Numbered from the stretch's first letter, positions 19,323 to 30,174 are shown. The stretch is 64,000 nt of DNA from Oscillospiraceae bacterium (GCA_015065935.1 SVPI01000004.1:1-64000), one strand, 5' to 3'. Notes: generated by a model not told the origin, from the sequence alone. Made by a program: numbers and translations.

Positions 19323-19887
19323 AACTTACCTCGGGCACCTTTTGGGCGCCCTCGTCAGCCTCAAAATAATCGGCGGCGGTGAAACCGAACATACCTGCAA
19401 AAATGTTGTTGGGGAACTTCCTTATTGCAGTGTTATATTCCTTTACTGCCTCATTGTATCTGCCGCGCTCAGTAGAGATGCGGTTTTCGGCACCTGCAAG
19501 CTCATCCTGCAGAGCTGTAAAGTTGGCACTTGCCTTTAAATCGGGATAGTTTTCAACCACAACAAGGAGCCTTGAAATTGCGCTGTCAAGTTCGCCGTTT
19601 GCCGCCTCGGCCTCCTCAGGGGTTTTAGCGCCCGAAAGGGCTGCTCTGGCATCGGCAATGGCGGTGTAAACGCTTTCCTCATGGGCCGCATAGCCCTTAA
19701 CGGTGGAAACAAGGTTGGGAATTAAATCGCTGCGGCGCTGTAAAACGGTTTGCACCTGAGCAAATTTCTGGTCAACCTCTGCCCTTTTCTCAACAAGACC
19801 GTTGTAGGTAGAAACGAGGGAAGCAATTATGGCAATAATTAAAACTGCAACAACTGCTAAAATTATCCATAACTTTTTGTTTTTCAT
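19315..19887 (-). CDS. LemA family protein
   Basis: STYNGLVEKRAEVDQKFAQVQTVLQRRSDLIPNLV, ENRISTERGRYNEAVKEYN. Confidence 0.95.
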   Translation of the reverse strand: MKNKKLWIILAVVAVLIIAIIASLVSTYNGLVEKRAEVDQKFAQVQTVLQRRSDLIPNLVSTVKGYAAHEESVYTAIADARAALSGAKTPEEAEAANGELDSAISRLLVVVENYPDLKASANFTALQDELAGAENRISTERGRYNEAVKEYNTAIRKFPNNIFAGMFGFTAADYFEADEGAQKVPEVSFD

Positions 19888-19901
19888 AATTTTTCTCCTT
19901 T

Positions 19902-21344
19902 TTAATATGCCTTACCCCAGTAAAGCATTTTATCTGCCTTTTTGCCACAGCAAACGCAGGTCTCGGAAATGGCTTCCTGCTCAAAGGGAATACAGCGGGA
20001 GGAAACGCCTGCTACCTCTTTAAGTTTTTCCTCACACTCTCTGTCGCCACACCACATAGCCCTTATAAAGCCGGGCTTGGTTTCGGCGATTTCGGTCATC
20101 TCTTCAAGATTTTTCGCATCATAAGTTGCGGTGTTTCTGTGCTCTAAGGCTTTACTGAACATTCCGTCACGAACGGCGTTTAAAAGCTTCGGAATTTCGG
20201 TTTCAAGGTCGCAGATTTTCACAACAACCTTTTCCCTGTTATCGCGGCGAACAACTACGCACTCGCCGTTTTCAATATCGCGGGGACCTATTTCAATTCT
20301 TAAAGGCACACCCTTCATTTCATATTCAGCAAACTTCCAGCCGGGTGACTGGTCAGAATTATCAATTTTAGCACGGCAAATCTTTTTAAGACCCTCGTAA
20401 ACCTCTGTTGCCTTTTCGGTAACGCCCGGTTTATGAGAGGCAATGGGAACAACAACAACCTGAATGGGGGCAACTGCAGGAGGCAGAACAAGGCCGTTAT
20501 CATCGCCGTGGGTCATAATAATGGCGCCAATTAAGCGTGTAGAAACGCCCCAAGAGGTTTGGAAGGGTGTGGAAAGCTTATTTTCCTTATCGGTATACTG
20601 AATACCGAATGCCTTTGCAAAACCATCGCCAAAGAAGTGGGAGGTACCGCTTTGAAGCGCCTTACCATCGTGCATAAGAGCCTCAATGGTGTAGGTTTCA
20701 ACTGCGCCTGCAAAACGCTCCTTCTCGGTTTTAATACCCTTGATTACAGGAATTGCAAGGAACTCCTCGGCAAATTTTGCATAAATATTAAGCATTTGTA
20801 CCGTTTCTGCCTGTGCCTCCTCAGCGGTAGCGTGAATGGTGTGACCCTCCTGCCAATGGAACTCGCGGGAGCGCAGGAAGGGGCGGGTGGTTTTTTCCCA
20901 GCGCACAACACTGCACCACTGGTTGTAAAGCTTTGGTAAATCACGATAGGAATGAATAATGTTCTTATAGTGGTCGCAGAAAAGGGTTTCAGAGGTGGGG
21001 CGCACACAAAGGCGCTCCTCTAAAAGGTCGTTACCGCCGTGGGTAATCCAAGCGGCCTCAGGGGCGAAGCCCTCAACATGGTCCTTTTCAATTTGGAGCA
21101 GGCTTTCAGGGATAAACATAGGCATTGAAACATTTTCGTGGCCTGTTTCCTTAAACATTCCATCCAAAATTTTCTGAATGTTCTCCCAAATTGCCCAGCC
21201 GTAGGGGCGAATAATCATACAGCCCTTAACCGATGAATAGTCCATAAGCTCAGCCTTAGACACAACATCGGTGTACCATTTTGCAAAATCCTCATCCATT
21301 GAGGTTATTGCCTTTACCATTTTATCGTTTTTTGCCATTTTCAA
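19902..21344 (-). CDS. proS: Prolyl-tRNA synthetase (archaeal/eukaryotic-type ProS)
   Basis: [55 protein letters not shown]. Confidence 0.95.
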   Translation of the reverse strand: MKMAKNDKMVKAITSMDEDFAKWYTDVVSKAELMDYSSVKGCMIIRPYGWAIWENIQKILDGMFKETGHENVSMPMFIPESLLQIEKDHVEGFAPEAAWITHGGNDLLEERLCVRPTSETLFCDHYKNIIHSYRDLPKLYNQWCSVVRWEKTTRPFLRSREFHWQEGHTIHATAEEAQAETVQMLNIYAKFAEEFLAIPVIKGIKTEKERFAGAVETYTIEALMHDGKALQSGTSHFFGDGFAKAFGIQYTDKENKLSTPFQTSWGVSTRLIGAIIMTHGDDNGLVLPPAVAPIQVVVVPIASHKPGVTEKATEVYEGLKKICRAKIDNSDQSPGWKFAEYEMKGVPLRIEIGPRDIENGECVVVRRDNREKVVVKICDLETEIPKLLNAVRDGMFSKALEHRNTATYDAKNLEEMTEIAETKPGFIRAMWCGDRECEEKLKEVAGVSSRCIPFEQEAISETCVCCGKKADKMLYWGKAY

Positions 21345-21380
21345 TCACCAAATTTATTCTAAAATATTATGCTTTGCTTT

Positions 21381-22517
21381 TCAGCAATTATTTATATCAG
21401 TTTCGCTGTAGTTGCCAAGGAAGGTAAAATCGGGAAGCTCCTCAGCCAGTTCACACAGTAGCTTTACCGTTTCGTTTTCCTGAACCTTGCCGGAAAAGTC
21501 AAGGTAAAATTCGTATTCAAATTTTCCGTTTCTTGCCGCGTGGGACTCAATTTTCGTAAGGTTAAGCCCATGGGAAGCAAAGCGGCTTAAAATTTTGTAA
21601 AGTGAGCCTGTAACGTGGGGCAGCATAAACACAACACTTGCCCTGTTACTGTTTTCGGGAATTATAAGTCTTTTGGAAATTACCACAAATCTTGTGCAAT
21701 TAACCTTAACGGTTTGAATGCTCTTTGCAAGAACGGTAAGTCCATAGCTTTCTGCCGCCTGAAGCGAGCCAATGGCGGCGCAGGTTTTATCCCCTTTTTC
21801 GGCAACAAATTTTGCCGCAAGCGCCGTATTAGCGTACTGCACAGGGGTAAAGCCGTGTTCCTTAATAAAAGCCTCACTTTGGCTAAGTGCCTGGGAGTGG
21901 GAATAAACCGTTTTAATATCCTCAAGTTTACTGCCCCGAACGCCCAAAAGATTTTCGTTAACCTTAAGCACTGCGGCGCCAACAATAAAGTGGCGGTACT
22001 TAAGAATTAAATCGTAAACCTCGTGAACCGAGCCTGCATTTGAGTTTTCAACCGGCACAACACCGAAATCGGCCTCACCGCTTTCAACGGCATCAAAAAC
22101 ACTTTCAAAGCTTTCATAAAAACGAAGCTGTCCGTTTTCAAAAAGATTTTTGGCGGCAAGGTGGGAAAAGGCGCCCTCGGTGCCCTGGCAGGCAATAACG
22201 CCACCGCTAGAAATAGTGCTTGGGGCATTTAAAATTGCCTTACCCAAATCCGACTCTTTTTGCATCAGGTTGTGCTGGCGCTGGCGCGATACACTCATAA
22301 TCTCACGGTAAACATCGCCAATGCTGTTGCCGTGCTGACCGCCGAGCTCCACTACCTTTTCAATAATTTGCTGTTCACGCTGAGAATTTAAAACCGGCAA
22401 ATCATTTTTTATCTTATATTCTGCAACCTTAAGTGAGCAGTCAAAACGCTTTTTTAAAAGCTCAACAATGTTGTCATCTATTTTGTCAATTTCCTCTCGG
22501 ATTTCCTTTAAATCCAT
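21381..22517 (-). CDS. pheA: Bifunctional chorismate mutase/prephenate dehydratase
   Basis: LKEIREEIDKIDDNIVELLKKRFD; ACQGTEGAFSHLAA; ESHAARNGKFEYEFYLDFSG ACT region. Confidence 0.95.
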   Translation of the reverse strand: MDLKEIREEIDKIDDNIVELLKKRFDCSLKVAEYKIKNDLPVLNSQREQQIIEKVVELGGQHGNSIGDVYREIMSVSRQRQHNLMQKESDLGKAILNAPSTISSGGVIACQGTEGAFSHLAAKNLFENGQLRFYESFESVFDAVESGEADFGVVPVENSNAGSVHEVYDLILKYRHFIVGAAVLKVNENLLGVRGSKLEDIKTVYSHSQALSQSEAFIKEHGFTPVQYANTALAAKFVAEKGDKTCAAIGSLQAAESYGLTVLAKSIQTVKVNCTRFVVISKRLIIPENSNRASVVFMLPHVTGSLYKILSRFASHGLNLTKIESHAARNGKFEYEFYLDFSGKVQENETVKLLCELAEELPDFTFLGNYSETDINNC

Positions 22518-23608
22518 TAAAGCCGTCCCTCCCCTGCTAATATATCAGCAAGAGCAACACAAAGCATTGCTTCAAGTGCGGGTAAAGCCCTTGGGATAAT
22601 GCAGGGGTCGTGCCTTCCCTCAACCGTTAGAGTAACATTTTCTTTTGTCTTTAAATTAACGGTTTGCTGAGGCTTTGAAATTGATGGGGTGGGTTTTATT
22701 GCAACCCTTATAATAAGGGGCATTCCGTTTGTGATACCGCCGAAAATGCCGCCACAATTATTTGTTTTGGTTTTTATATTGCCGTTTTCATCGTAATAGA
22801 GTTCATCGTTTGCCCGGCTTCCAAGCATTTCGGAAAAAGCTTCGCCTGCGCCAAAGGAAACGGCTTTAACTGCGGGAATACCGTAAAGCGCCGAAGCTAT
22901 TACATTTTCAATTCCCTTAAACATTGGATTTCCAAGCCCTGCGGGAAGCCCTGTTACGGCAATTTCTACCATACCGCCAACGCTATCCCCATTTTGTCTT
23001 GCGTTTTCAATAATGTCGCGCATTTTTTCCTCTGCAGTGCTATCAATAACAGGGAATGCCGCTTTATTTAAAACCGAAAGCTGTTTAGCGCTAATATTCA
23101 CCTTGTCAAATTCGCTGTCATTGACTGCACCGATTTTAAGAATATGACCGCCCACCGTAATTCCCTTTTCTAAAAGTGCGATGCGGCAAATAGTGCCAAG
23201 AGCAGTAATGGGGGCTGTAAGGCGGCCCGAAAAATGGCCTCCGCCACGAACATCGTTCATTCCGCCGAATTTAACTGCGGCGGCATAGTCGCTGTGTGAT
23301 GGGCGAGGACAATCCCTTAAATTATCATAGTTTTTGGAAATTGTATCGCCGTTTCTTATAATAAGGGCAAGAGGGGCGCCTGTGGTTTTGCCATCAAGCA
23401 CGCCTGATAAAATTTCAAACTCATCCGTCTCTTTTCTGGGTGTGGCAGTTTTATCTCTGCCGGGGGCGCGACGAAGGCGCTGAATTTCCATTTCATCAAA
23501 ATCAATTTTAATGCCTTTTGGAAGCCCTGTGAGCACGCCGCCAATGGCTGCGCCGTGGCTTTCGCCGAAAATGCTTAAAACGATTTTCTCGCCGAAATTA
23601 GAATTCAT
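22517..23608 (-). CDS. aroC: Chorismate synthase
   Basis: FGESHGAAIGGVLTGLPKG, RPSHSDYAAAVKFGGMNDVRGGGHFSGRLTAP. Confidence 0.97.
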   Translation of the reverse strand: MNSNFGEKIVLSIFGESHGAAIGGVLTGLPKGIKIDFDEMEIQRLRRAPGRDKTATPRKETDEFEILSGVLDGKTTGAPLALIIRNGDTISKNYDNLRDCPRPSHSDYAAAVKFGGMNDVRGGGHFSGRLTAPITALGTICRIALLEKGITVGGHILKIGAVNDSEFDKVNISAKQLSVLNKAAFPVIDSTAEEKMRDIIENARQNGDSVGGMVEIAVTGLPAGLGNPMFKGIENVIASALYGIPAVKAVSFGAGEAFSEMLGSRANDELYYDENGNIKTKTNNCGGIFGGITNGMPLIIRVAIKPTPSISKPQQTVNLKTKENVTLTVEGRHDPCIIPRALPALEAMLCVALADILAGEGRL

Positions 23609-24851
23609 TTACCTTTCCTCCGATTTTTGAGAAATCCCTGAAAAAGTCAGGATAAGATTTTGTAACAGCCTCGCTGCAGGTGATTTCGGTTTCACCCTCA
23701 CAGTAGGCGGCGGCAATAGAAAATGCCATAACAATACGATGGTCATTTGCGCCATCAACCTTGCCGCCAAAAGCCTTGCCGCCAACAATGGTAATGCTAT
23801 CCTTGCCTTCGGTAACGCTAACACCCAATGCCTTAAGGGCGGCGCATACGGTGGCAATTCTGTCACTTTCTTTAAGGCGCAGTCTTGCGGCGCCTGTAAT
23901 TTTGGTTTCACCCTTTGCAAAGGCGGCAGTTGCCGCAATGGCGGGCACCATATCGGGAATTTGCTCAGCACAAACCGTAATTCCGCGAAGTTCTTTTCCC
24001 TTTTTAACAAAAAGTGTATCGCTTACAATAGAAATTTCCGCACCAAAAGCAGCAAAAACATCAAGGGCTGCCATATCGCCCTGGGTTGAGGCAAAGTTAA
24101 GACCGCTAAGAGCAACCTCGCCGCCAAGTGCCGCCGCCGACATAAAAAATGCCGCCGCCGACCAATCGGCCTCTATTTTAACGTTTTGAGGTATGTATTT
24201 TTGTCCGCCCTTTACAAAGTAACCGCTGCTCAGTCTTTCAACCTTAACGCCGAACTGACCCATAACAGCAACCGTCATTTGAACATAGGGCTCGGATTCA
24301 AGCTTACCCTTAATTTCAACCGTGACATCACAGTTCATTAAGGGTGCCGCCATTAAAATGCCGCTAACATACTGCGAGCTTACATTGCCGGGAAGGGTGA
24401 AATGCTCACCTTTAAAAGTGCCGCTTATATCAATTGGCAGTTTGTTGCTGCCGCAGGTAACACCGTTTTGCCTTAACACCTCACAAAGGTAGTCAAAGGG
24501 GCGCTGTGGGAGCCTGCCTTCGCCTATAAACTGGGCATCTACCCCCAGGGCCGCCGCAACAGGCAGTAAAAATCTTGCGGTTGAGCCCGATTCAAAGCAG
24601 TTTAGCTTTGCGCCGCTTTGGGGATTTATTCCCTGCACTGTGTAGCCTGATTTTCCCTCTTTAATTTGGGCGCCAAGTGCCTTTAAGGCACAAACGGTGG
24701 CGTAAATATCACGAGAGGTGCAAAAGGGCTTTATCTCACTCTTTCCCCCTGCCAGCGCCGCACAAATAAGAACGCGGTGGGCAACACTCTTTGAGGCAGG
24801 CAAATTTACCTTGCCGCAAAGGGCACTTGAGGAAATTCTAACATTACTCAT
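23598..24851 (-). CDS. aroA: 3-phosphoshikimate 1-carboxyvinyltransferase
   Basis: LPASKSVAHRVLICAAL, ESGSTARFLLPVAA, RLRLKESDRIATV, NDHRIVMAFSIA. Confidence 0.97.
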   Translation of the reverse strand: MSNVRISSSALCGKVNLPASKSVAHRVLICAALAGGKSEIKPFCTSRDIYATVCALKALGAQIKEGKSGYTVQGINPQSGAKLNCFESGSTARFLLPVAAALGVDAQFIGEGRLPQRPFDYLCEVLRQNGVTCGSNKLPIDISGTFKGEHFTLPGNVSSQYVSGILMAAPLMNCDVTVEIKGKLESEPYVQMTVAVMGQFGVKVERLSSGYFVKGGQKYIPQNVKIEADWSAAAFFMSAAALGGEVALSGLNFASTQGDMAALDVFAAFGAEISIVSDTLFVKKGKELRGITVCAEQIPDMVPAIAATAAFAKGETKITGAARLRLKESDRIATVCAALKALGVSVTEGKDSITIVGGKAFGGKVDGANDHRIVMAFSIAAAYCEGETEITCSEAVTKSYPDFFRDFSKIGGKVNEF

Positions 24852-24854
24852 TTT

Positions 24855-25904
24855 TTAAACTCCGAAAAAACTTTCTAATTTCTCAAGGGGAATTTTGTGA
24901 ACGTAGGCGTTGCCAATTTCATTAAGCAATACAAGATTTATAAACTCAGCCGTTGATTTTTTATCTCTACGGCAAAGAGTAAGCAGTTCCGTTAGAGGTG
25001 CATCAACCTGAGTTTTAAGGTTAAATTCCTTTAAAAGGCACCGGATTTTTTCCGCCGTTCCTGCTTTTGTAAGGCCGTTTTGTTCGGCCGCCTTAGTTAT
25101 CATAAGCATTCCAACGCCAACGGCCTCGCCGTGGGTTATGCCTTTAAAATCATAATAAAGCTCAATGGCGTGGCCCAAGGTGTGGCCGAAATTAAGAAGG
25201 CGCCTTTCGCCGCTCTCCTTAAAATCATTTTCAACAACCTGCCTTTTAATGTTAACGCAGGAATAAATGATTTTTTCAAGGCTTAAATCCGAACCCTCTG
25301 CCGAAAGGCAGTTAAAGAGTTTTTCATCCTTTATAGCGCCCGTTTTAATAACCTCGCCCATACCATCACAAAAAAATTCCGAAGGCAGGGTATCAAGGGT
25401 TGCGGTGTCAATTAAAACAAGGCGGGGGTTATGAAATGCACCTACAAGGTTTTTGCCAAAGGGCAGGTCACAACCTGTTTTTCCGCCAACGGAAGAATCA
25501 ACCTGGGAAAGAAGGGATGTAGGGATTTGGATAAAATCAATACCACGAAGATAAATTGAAGCGGCAAAGCCGACCATATCCCCTGTAACGCCGCCGCCAA
25601 CTGCAATAACCAAATCCTCTCTGGTCAGGCCAAATCGGCACATTGCATCAAGCATTGAATATACGGTTTGCAGCGTTTTATTTTCCTCCCCTGCAGGGAA
25701 GGTGAAAAGAGAGGCGTTAAAATTCTCTTTTTCCAGGGCAAAAACAATCTTTTTCGCATAAAGGGGGGCAACATTGCTGTCGGAAATAACAAGAATTTTT
25801 TTAGCCTTTGTAAGTGGTTTTATAAAATCACAGCACTGCCCCAAAATATCTCGGTCGATTAAAATGTCATAAGGGGTGGGTGCCGCAACCGTCATTTTAA
25901 GCAT
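24855..25904 (-). CDS. aroB: 3-dehydroquinate synthase
   Basis: VIAVGGGVTGDMVGFAASIYLRGIDFIQIPTSLLSQVDSSVGGKTG. Confidence 0.97.
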   Translation of the reverse strand: MLKMTVAAPTPYDILIDRDILGQCCDFIKPLTKAKKILVISDSNVAPLYAKKIVFALEKENFNASLFTFPAGEENKTLQTVYSMLDAMCRFGLTREDLVIAVGGGVTGDMVGFAASIYLRGIDFIQIPTSLLSQVDSSVGGKTGCDLPFGKNLVGAFHNPRLVLIDTATLDTLPSEFFCDGMGEVIKTGAIKDEKLFNCLSAEGSDLSLEKIIYSCVNIKRQVVENDFKESGERRLLNFGHTLGHAIELYYDFKGITHGEAVGVGMLMITKAAEQNGLTKAGTAEKIRCLLKEFNLKTQVDAPLTELLTLCRRDKKSTAEFINLVLLNEIGNAYVHKIPLEKLESFFGV

Positions 25905-25918
25905 AAAATCTATTGCTC

Positions 25919-26920
25919 CTAAATATTATTTTTAACAGCACTAAGTTTCTTTGAAAGGCAGTCGAACATTTTGGGTGTTATTGACTGTGCGCCATCGCAA
26001 AGGGCGTGGGCAGGGTCGTTATGCACCTCAATAATAAGTCCGTCAGCTCCTGCGGCAACGGCCGCAAGGCAAAGGGGCTCAACCAGCCAGGCAATACCGC
26101 CCGAATGACTGGGGTCAACCACAACGGGCAGGTGGGAAAGCTTTTTGAAAATCGGGATTGCCGAAATATCAAGGGTGTTTCTTGTGTAGGTTTCAAAGGT
26201 GCGAACGCCTCGCTCGCAAAGGATAACCTTTTCGTTACCCTGGCTCATAATATATTCGGCGCTCATAAGGGTTTCTTCAACCGTGTTTGCAAGGCCGCGC
26301 TTTAACAGAATGGGCTTATTGGTTTTACCAAGCTCCTTTAAAAGCTCAAAGTTTTGCATATTGCGGGCGCCAACCTGAATAACATCAACATCCTCAAAAA
26401 GGTCAAGGTGAGCAATGCTCATAATTTCGGTAACAATAGGAAGGCCTGTTTCCTTCTTGGCTTCAAGCAGCAGCTCAATGCCTTCGCCGCGAAGACCCTG
26501 GAAGGCATAAGGTGAGGTTCTGGGTTTAAATGCGCCGCCGCGTAAAAAGCCTGCACCGCTTTCCTTTACCGCCTTGGCAATGCCTGTTATCTGCTCCTTA
26601 CTTTCAACCGAGCAAGGGCCTGCAATAAGGCTTAATTTGCCATCACCAATTTTACTGTTTCCAACGGTTATAACCGTGTTTTGCGGGTGGAAGGCACGGT
26701 TGGCCTTTTTATAGGGCTCCTGAACGCGCTTAACGCTTTCAACAATTTCTTTAGCCTGCAATGCCTCGGCATCAATAAGATGTGTATCGCCAAGCAGACC
26801 GAGAACGGTGGAATGTGTGCCGCGCCAGGTGTTAACCTTAATGTCATATTTTTCGGTAAGCAGATTTGAAAAATTTAAAATCTGTTCATCTGAAACATTT
26901 GATTTTAAAACAATAATCAT
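25919..26920 (-). CDS. aroF: 3-deoxy-7-phosphoheptulonate synthase (DAHP synthase)
   Basis: LIAGPCSVESKEQI, GAFKPRTSPYAFQGL, LLKRGLANTVEE, VVDPSHSGG. Confidence 0.95.
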   Translation of the reverse strand: MIIVLKSNVSDEQILNFSNLLTEKYDIKVNTWRGTHSTVLGLLGDTHLIDAEALQAKEIVESVKRVQEPYKKANRAFHPQNTVITVGNSKIGDGKLSLIAGPCSVESKEQITGIAKAVKESGAGFLRGGAFKPRTSPYAFQGLRGEGIELLLEAKKETGLPIVTEIMSIAHLDLFEDVDVIQVGARNMQNFELLKELGKTNKPILLKRGLANTVEETLMSAEYIMSQGNEKVILCERGVRTFETYTRNTLDISAIPIFKKLSHLPVVVDPSHSGGIAWLVEPLCLAAVAAGADGLIIEVHNDPAHALCDGAQSITPKMFDCLSKKLSAVKNNI

Positions 26921-26977
26921 AAAAAACTCGCTCCTAGGGAAATAGCTAACTTATATATTATAATACTTAATAATAAA

Positions 26978-28315
26978 TTATTCAAGGTTGTTATAGGCAG
27001 AAATTATATTTTTTACAATATTTTCGGGGCAATCCTCGGCATTTACCCTGAATTTAGCCACCCTTTCGTAAATTCCCTGCCGCTCAACCATAAGCCTCGC
27101 AATTTTTTCCTCGGGGTTATCGCCATTAAGCAGCGGGCGGGTTGTGTCATTTTTCAGGCGCTCAAAAACGCATTTGGGGGTTATTTCAAGATAAACCGTT
27201 AAGGCGTTTTCAAAAAACTCCTCGCATTTGCAAAAAATCGGCAGACCGCCACCGCAGGAAATAACCCTGCCGCCGTCCCTTGAAAGCTCAAGGGCAAGCT
27301 CATTTTCAGCCTTTCTGAACTCCGCCTCGCCAAACTGCTTAAAAATTTCCGAAACAGACATATTGTACCTTTGCTCAATAAGGCTGTCGGTGTCTGCAAG
27401 CTCCATATTAAGTGTCTTTGCAAGAAGCGCCGAAACGGTGGTTTTGCCGCTTCCCATAAAGCCCACAAGAACAATATTTTTATCCCTTTTATTAAGCTTT
27501 TGCTCTGCCGCTTTTGTAACAGCCTTTATCTGCTCATCAGAAAAGGAAACATCACACCAAATGCTTTGTGCGCGGGCGGCCTGAGCTACCAGCATTGAAA
27601 GACCGTTTGAAAAGCGTTTTCCCTGCTCCTTTGCATATTTTAAAAGCAGGGTTTCGGTGGGGTTGTAAATGGTATCAAAAACCGCATCAAAGAAAGAGAT
27701 TTGCTCCCTTGTAAGCGGCGATTTATCACAGTTTGGGAACATTCCAACAGGGGTGGCGTTAACAAACAAATCATAATGCCCTGCTATCTCATTTTCCTCA
27801 ATAACCGAAATTTGAACGCCGAATTTTTTTTGGAGTTCTAAACACAGTCCGCTTGCTTTATTGCGGCTACCCTTTCTTGTGCAAAAGGTAATGGTACAGT
27901 TTTTCTCAAGGGCGCAGTAGGAAATGGTGCGGGCCACACCGCCGTAGCCATAAATTAAGACACTGCCGCAAAGGGGGATGCCCGCCATTTGGAGGCCCTT
28001 TAAAAAACCAAAGCCATCGGTATTAAAACCAACAAGGCGGCCGTTTTCATTTTTTACGGTGTTAACGGCACCGTAGGCCGCTGCAGTAGGGTCAAGAGTG
28101 TCAAGATATTTTATTATAGTTTGCTTGTGAGGAATTGTGATATTAAATCCGTTAAGTTCTTTTAAAAGAGCAATTTTTTCATCGAACTGCTCTGTGGGAA
28201 AAGAAAACATGGAATAATCGGCACAAATTTGGTTTATTTCAAAAAGCTTTCTCTGAATAAAGGGGGATAAGGAATGTGACAGCGGGAAGCCTATGAGACC
28301 CAGCGTTTTTTTCAC
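26978..28315 (-). CDS. Bifunctional shikimate dehydrogenase-shikimate kinase fusion (AroE-AroK)
   Basis: N-term GFPLSHSLSPFIQ, FNITIPHKQTI, GFNTDGFGFL; C-term LVGFMGSGKTTVSALLAKTLNMELADTDSLIE, ISCGGGLP. Confidence 0.95.
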   Translation of the reverse strand: MKKTLGLIGFPLSHSLSPFIQRKLFEINQICADYSMFSFPTEQFDEKIALLKELNGFNITIPHKQTIIKYLDTLDPTAAAYGAVNTVKNENGRLVGFNTDGFGFLKGLQMAGIPLCGSVLIYGYGGVARTISYCALEKNCTITFCTRKGSRNKASGLCLELQKKFGVQISVIEENEIAGHYDLFVNATPVGMFPNCDKSPLTREQISFFDAVFDTIYNPTETLLLKYAKEQGKRFSNGLSMLVAQAARAQSIWCDVSFSDEQIKAVTKAAEQKLNKRDKNIVLVGFMGSGKTTVSALLAKTLNMELADTDSLIEQRYNMSVSEIFKQFGEAEFRKAENELALELSRDGGRVISCGGGLPIFCKCEEFFENALTVYLEITPKCVFERLKNDTTRPLLNGDNPEEKIARLMVERQGIYERVAKFRVNAEDCPENIVKNIISAYNNLE

Positions 28316-28478
28316 TTACAATCACCTTTCCTCTCTTTTTAAATAATTCGATTTTTATCGACAAAAAAATTCTTTACTTGACTTATTGGCGAAATTATTG
28401 TATCTTAATAATTACAAATATAACATATTTGTTTTTTTATGTCTACTTTTAATGCTAATTTTTTTTGGAGGTTTTTTT

Positions 28479-28706
28479 ATGGTATTTGATAAAATCAGGG
28501 AGATTTTAGCTGACCAACTTGATGCAAATGTTGACGAGATGACAATGGACACCCGCATCGCCGAGGACCTTGGCGCTGACAGTCTTGATGTTGTTGAAAT
28601 GCTTATGAGTGTTGAAGATGAATTTGGCATTGAAATTCCCGATGATGCCATTGAAGATTTAAAGACTATCGGCAATGTTGTTGAGTACATTGAGAAAAAC
28701 AAATAA
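28479..28706 (+). CDS. acpP: Acyl carrier protein
   Basis: IAEDLGADSLDVVEMLMSVEDEFGIEIPDDA; RBS ggagg before ATG 28479. Confidence 0.97.
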   Translation: MVFDKIREILADQLDANVDEMTMDTRIAEDLGADSLDVVEMLMSVEDEFGIEIPDDAIEDLKTIGNVVEYIEKNK

Positions 28707-28720
28707 GTTTTAAATTTTTA

Positions 28721-28755
28721 AGACCCCGCTTCAAATTGAAGCGGGGTCTTTTTTT
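28721..28755. terminator. Bidirectional terminator
   Basis: agaccccgcttcaaattgaagcggggtctttttttc. Confidence 0.85.
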
Positions 28756-29525
28756 CTTATAAAAAATGACATAATCAGTATAAAAACTGCGGCAAAAATT
28801 AAGCAGCTTAAAAGGCAAAAAACAAAAAGAGTTATGAAATCCCTAAGGGATGCAAAATCGATGCCAAGGTTTCTGAATTTTAAAAAAATAAGGGCTGCGC
28901 CGGGCGCTGTACCAAGCATTAAAAAAGCCGAAATTAAAGCGGTTTTAAGGTACCTTTTGCTCTGCTTTTTTAAAATAAAAAACGAACTTATAAACAGCAA
29001 AGAAAATACTGTTGCCGAGGCTAAAAAAAGCCCTTTAAACCTGCCGTAAAAACGGCAGAAATAGCCTATGATTTCCGGTGTTGAGTGACCTAGCACTTCC
29101 CTTGTACAAAGGGAAACTGTTTGCTCTAAAATTTGCCTTGTTTCCTCGGAATAGCCCGATATTTTTTCCTCTGCTGCAAGGAAAATTTTGTGGCTTATTT
29201 TCTCCTTTATTTTAGTATCATCCGGGGTGAAATTCTCACCTTTAAGAGAAGAATTTATAAACGGAATAAGGTTATTTTCAATATCCCTTTCGGTAACAAT
29301 ACCACTGAAAAAGTCCTGCTCAAAGCCACCCGCCTGACCAATAAAATTTAGGCTGCCAGAGGCTTCAAGCGCGGCTTTTTTTGCATAGTCACTTTTTTCT
29401 AAAAGTGCAAAAATAACCGAGGGTGTGCCCATTGCAAAGAGCCCCCAGGAAGCAACTGCGGTAAAAAGAAAAAATGCAGTTAAAAAGGCGAAAATCGCCC
29501 TCAAAAAAGTGTTTTTTATTCTCAC
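28731..29525 (-). CDS. Uncharacterised membrane protein
   Basis: N-terminal TM and C-terminal hydrophobic segments; continuous ORF following the sortase. Confidence 0.75.
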   Translation of the reverse strand: MRIKNTFLRAIFAFLTAFFLFTAVASWGLFAMGTPSVIFALLEKSDYAKKAALEASGSLNFIGQAGGFEQDFFSGIVTERDIENNLIPFINSSLKGENFTPDDTKIKEKISHKIFLAAEEKISGYSEETRQILEQTVSLCTREVLGHSTPEIIGYFCRFYGRFKGLFLASATVFSLLFISSFFILKKQSKRYLKTALISAFLMLGTAPGAALIFLKFRNLGIDFASLRDFITLFVFCLLSCLIFAAVFILIMSFFIRKKDPASI

Positions 29526-29526
29526 C

Positions 29527-30174
29527 CTACTTCACCACCGGTCCTGATAAAAAATCGGCATAAACAAAAAATCGCTTTGCGGAAACACCAAGGCTACCCC
29601 CACCGTAATAGCAGGTGTAAAGCACCAAATTTTCCCTTTTTTCGCCTAAATCATAGGCCGTTTTATCGTTATTATTTTTAACGGCTGTACCACTTACCTT
29701 ATAAACAAAAACACCGTAATTTGTGGTAATTTTCACGATGTCCCCAACCTTTATGTTCTTAAGATTATAAAGAAACGAACTGTTGTGCCCGCCAATAAGC
29801 ACCGTAGAGCCTGTGCCGGGGAAACTGCTTCCCATATACTGGCAAAGGCCACGGGAAAGCTGATAATTTGAGTCGCCGAAAATAAGCGGAAGGCTGATAC
29901 CAAGCGTTTCGATTTCTACCCTGCCAAAGCTTTCGGAATATTTTGGGAATGTAATATCTTTTGCATTTACCACGCCCGAAAAAACGCTGCTGCCCTTAAA
30001 GGTATCGCGAATTTCGTTTGTGCCTGCCTCGGCACTTAGGGTTGCCATATTAAAAACCGAAATGCCAATATCTATTATAGGGGAAAATAAAAGATAAATA
30101 AGCAGGTAAGCTAAAATCAAAAAGACTAACGGCAATAATAAATATGCCGTTAGCCCCTGAAGTTTTTTATTCAT
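29527..30174 (-). CDS. Sortase family transpeptidase
   Basis: GGHNSSFLYNL (His), VLYTCYYGG (Cys), SAKRFFVYA (Arg) catalytic triad; ATG 30174 overlaps upstream stop. Confidence 0.88.
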   Translation of the reverse strand: MNKKLQGLTAYLLLPLVFLILAYLLIYLLFSPIIDIGISVFNMATLSAEAGTNEIRDTFKGSSVFSGVVNAKDITFPKYSESFGRVEIETLGISLPLIFGDSNYQLSRGLCQYMGSSFPGTGSTVLIGGHNSSFLYNLKNIKVGDIVKITTNYGVFVYKVSGTAVKNNNDKTAYDLGEKRENLVLYTCYYGGGSLGVSAKRFFVYADFLSGPVVK

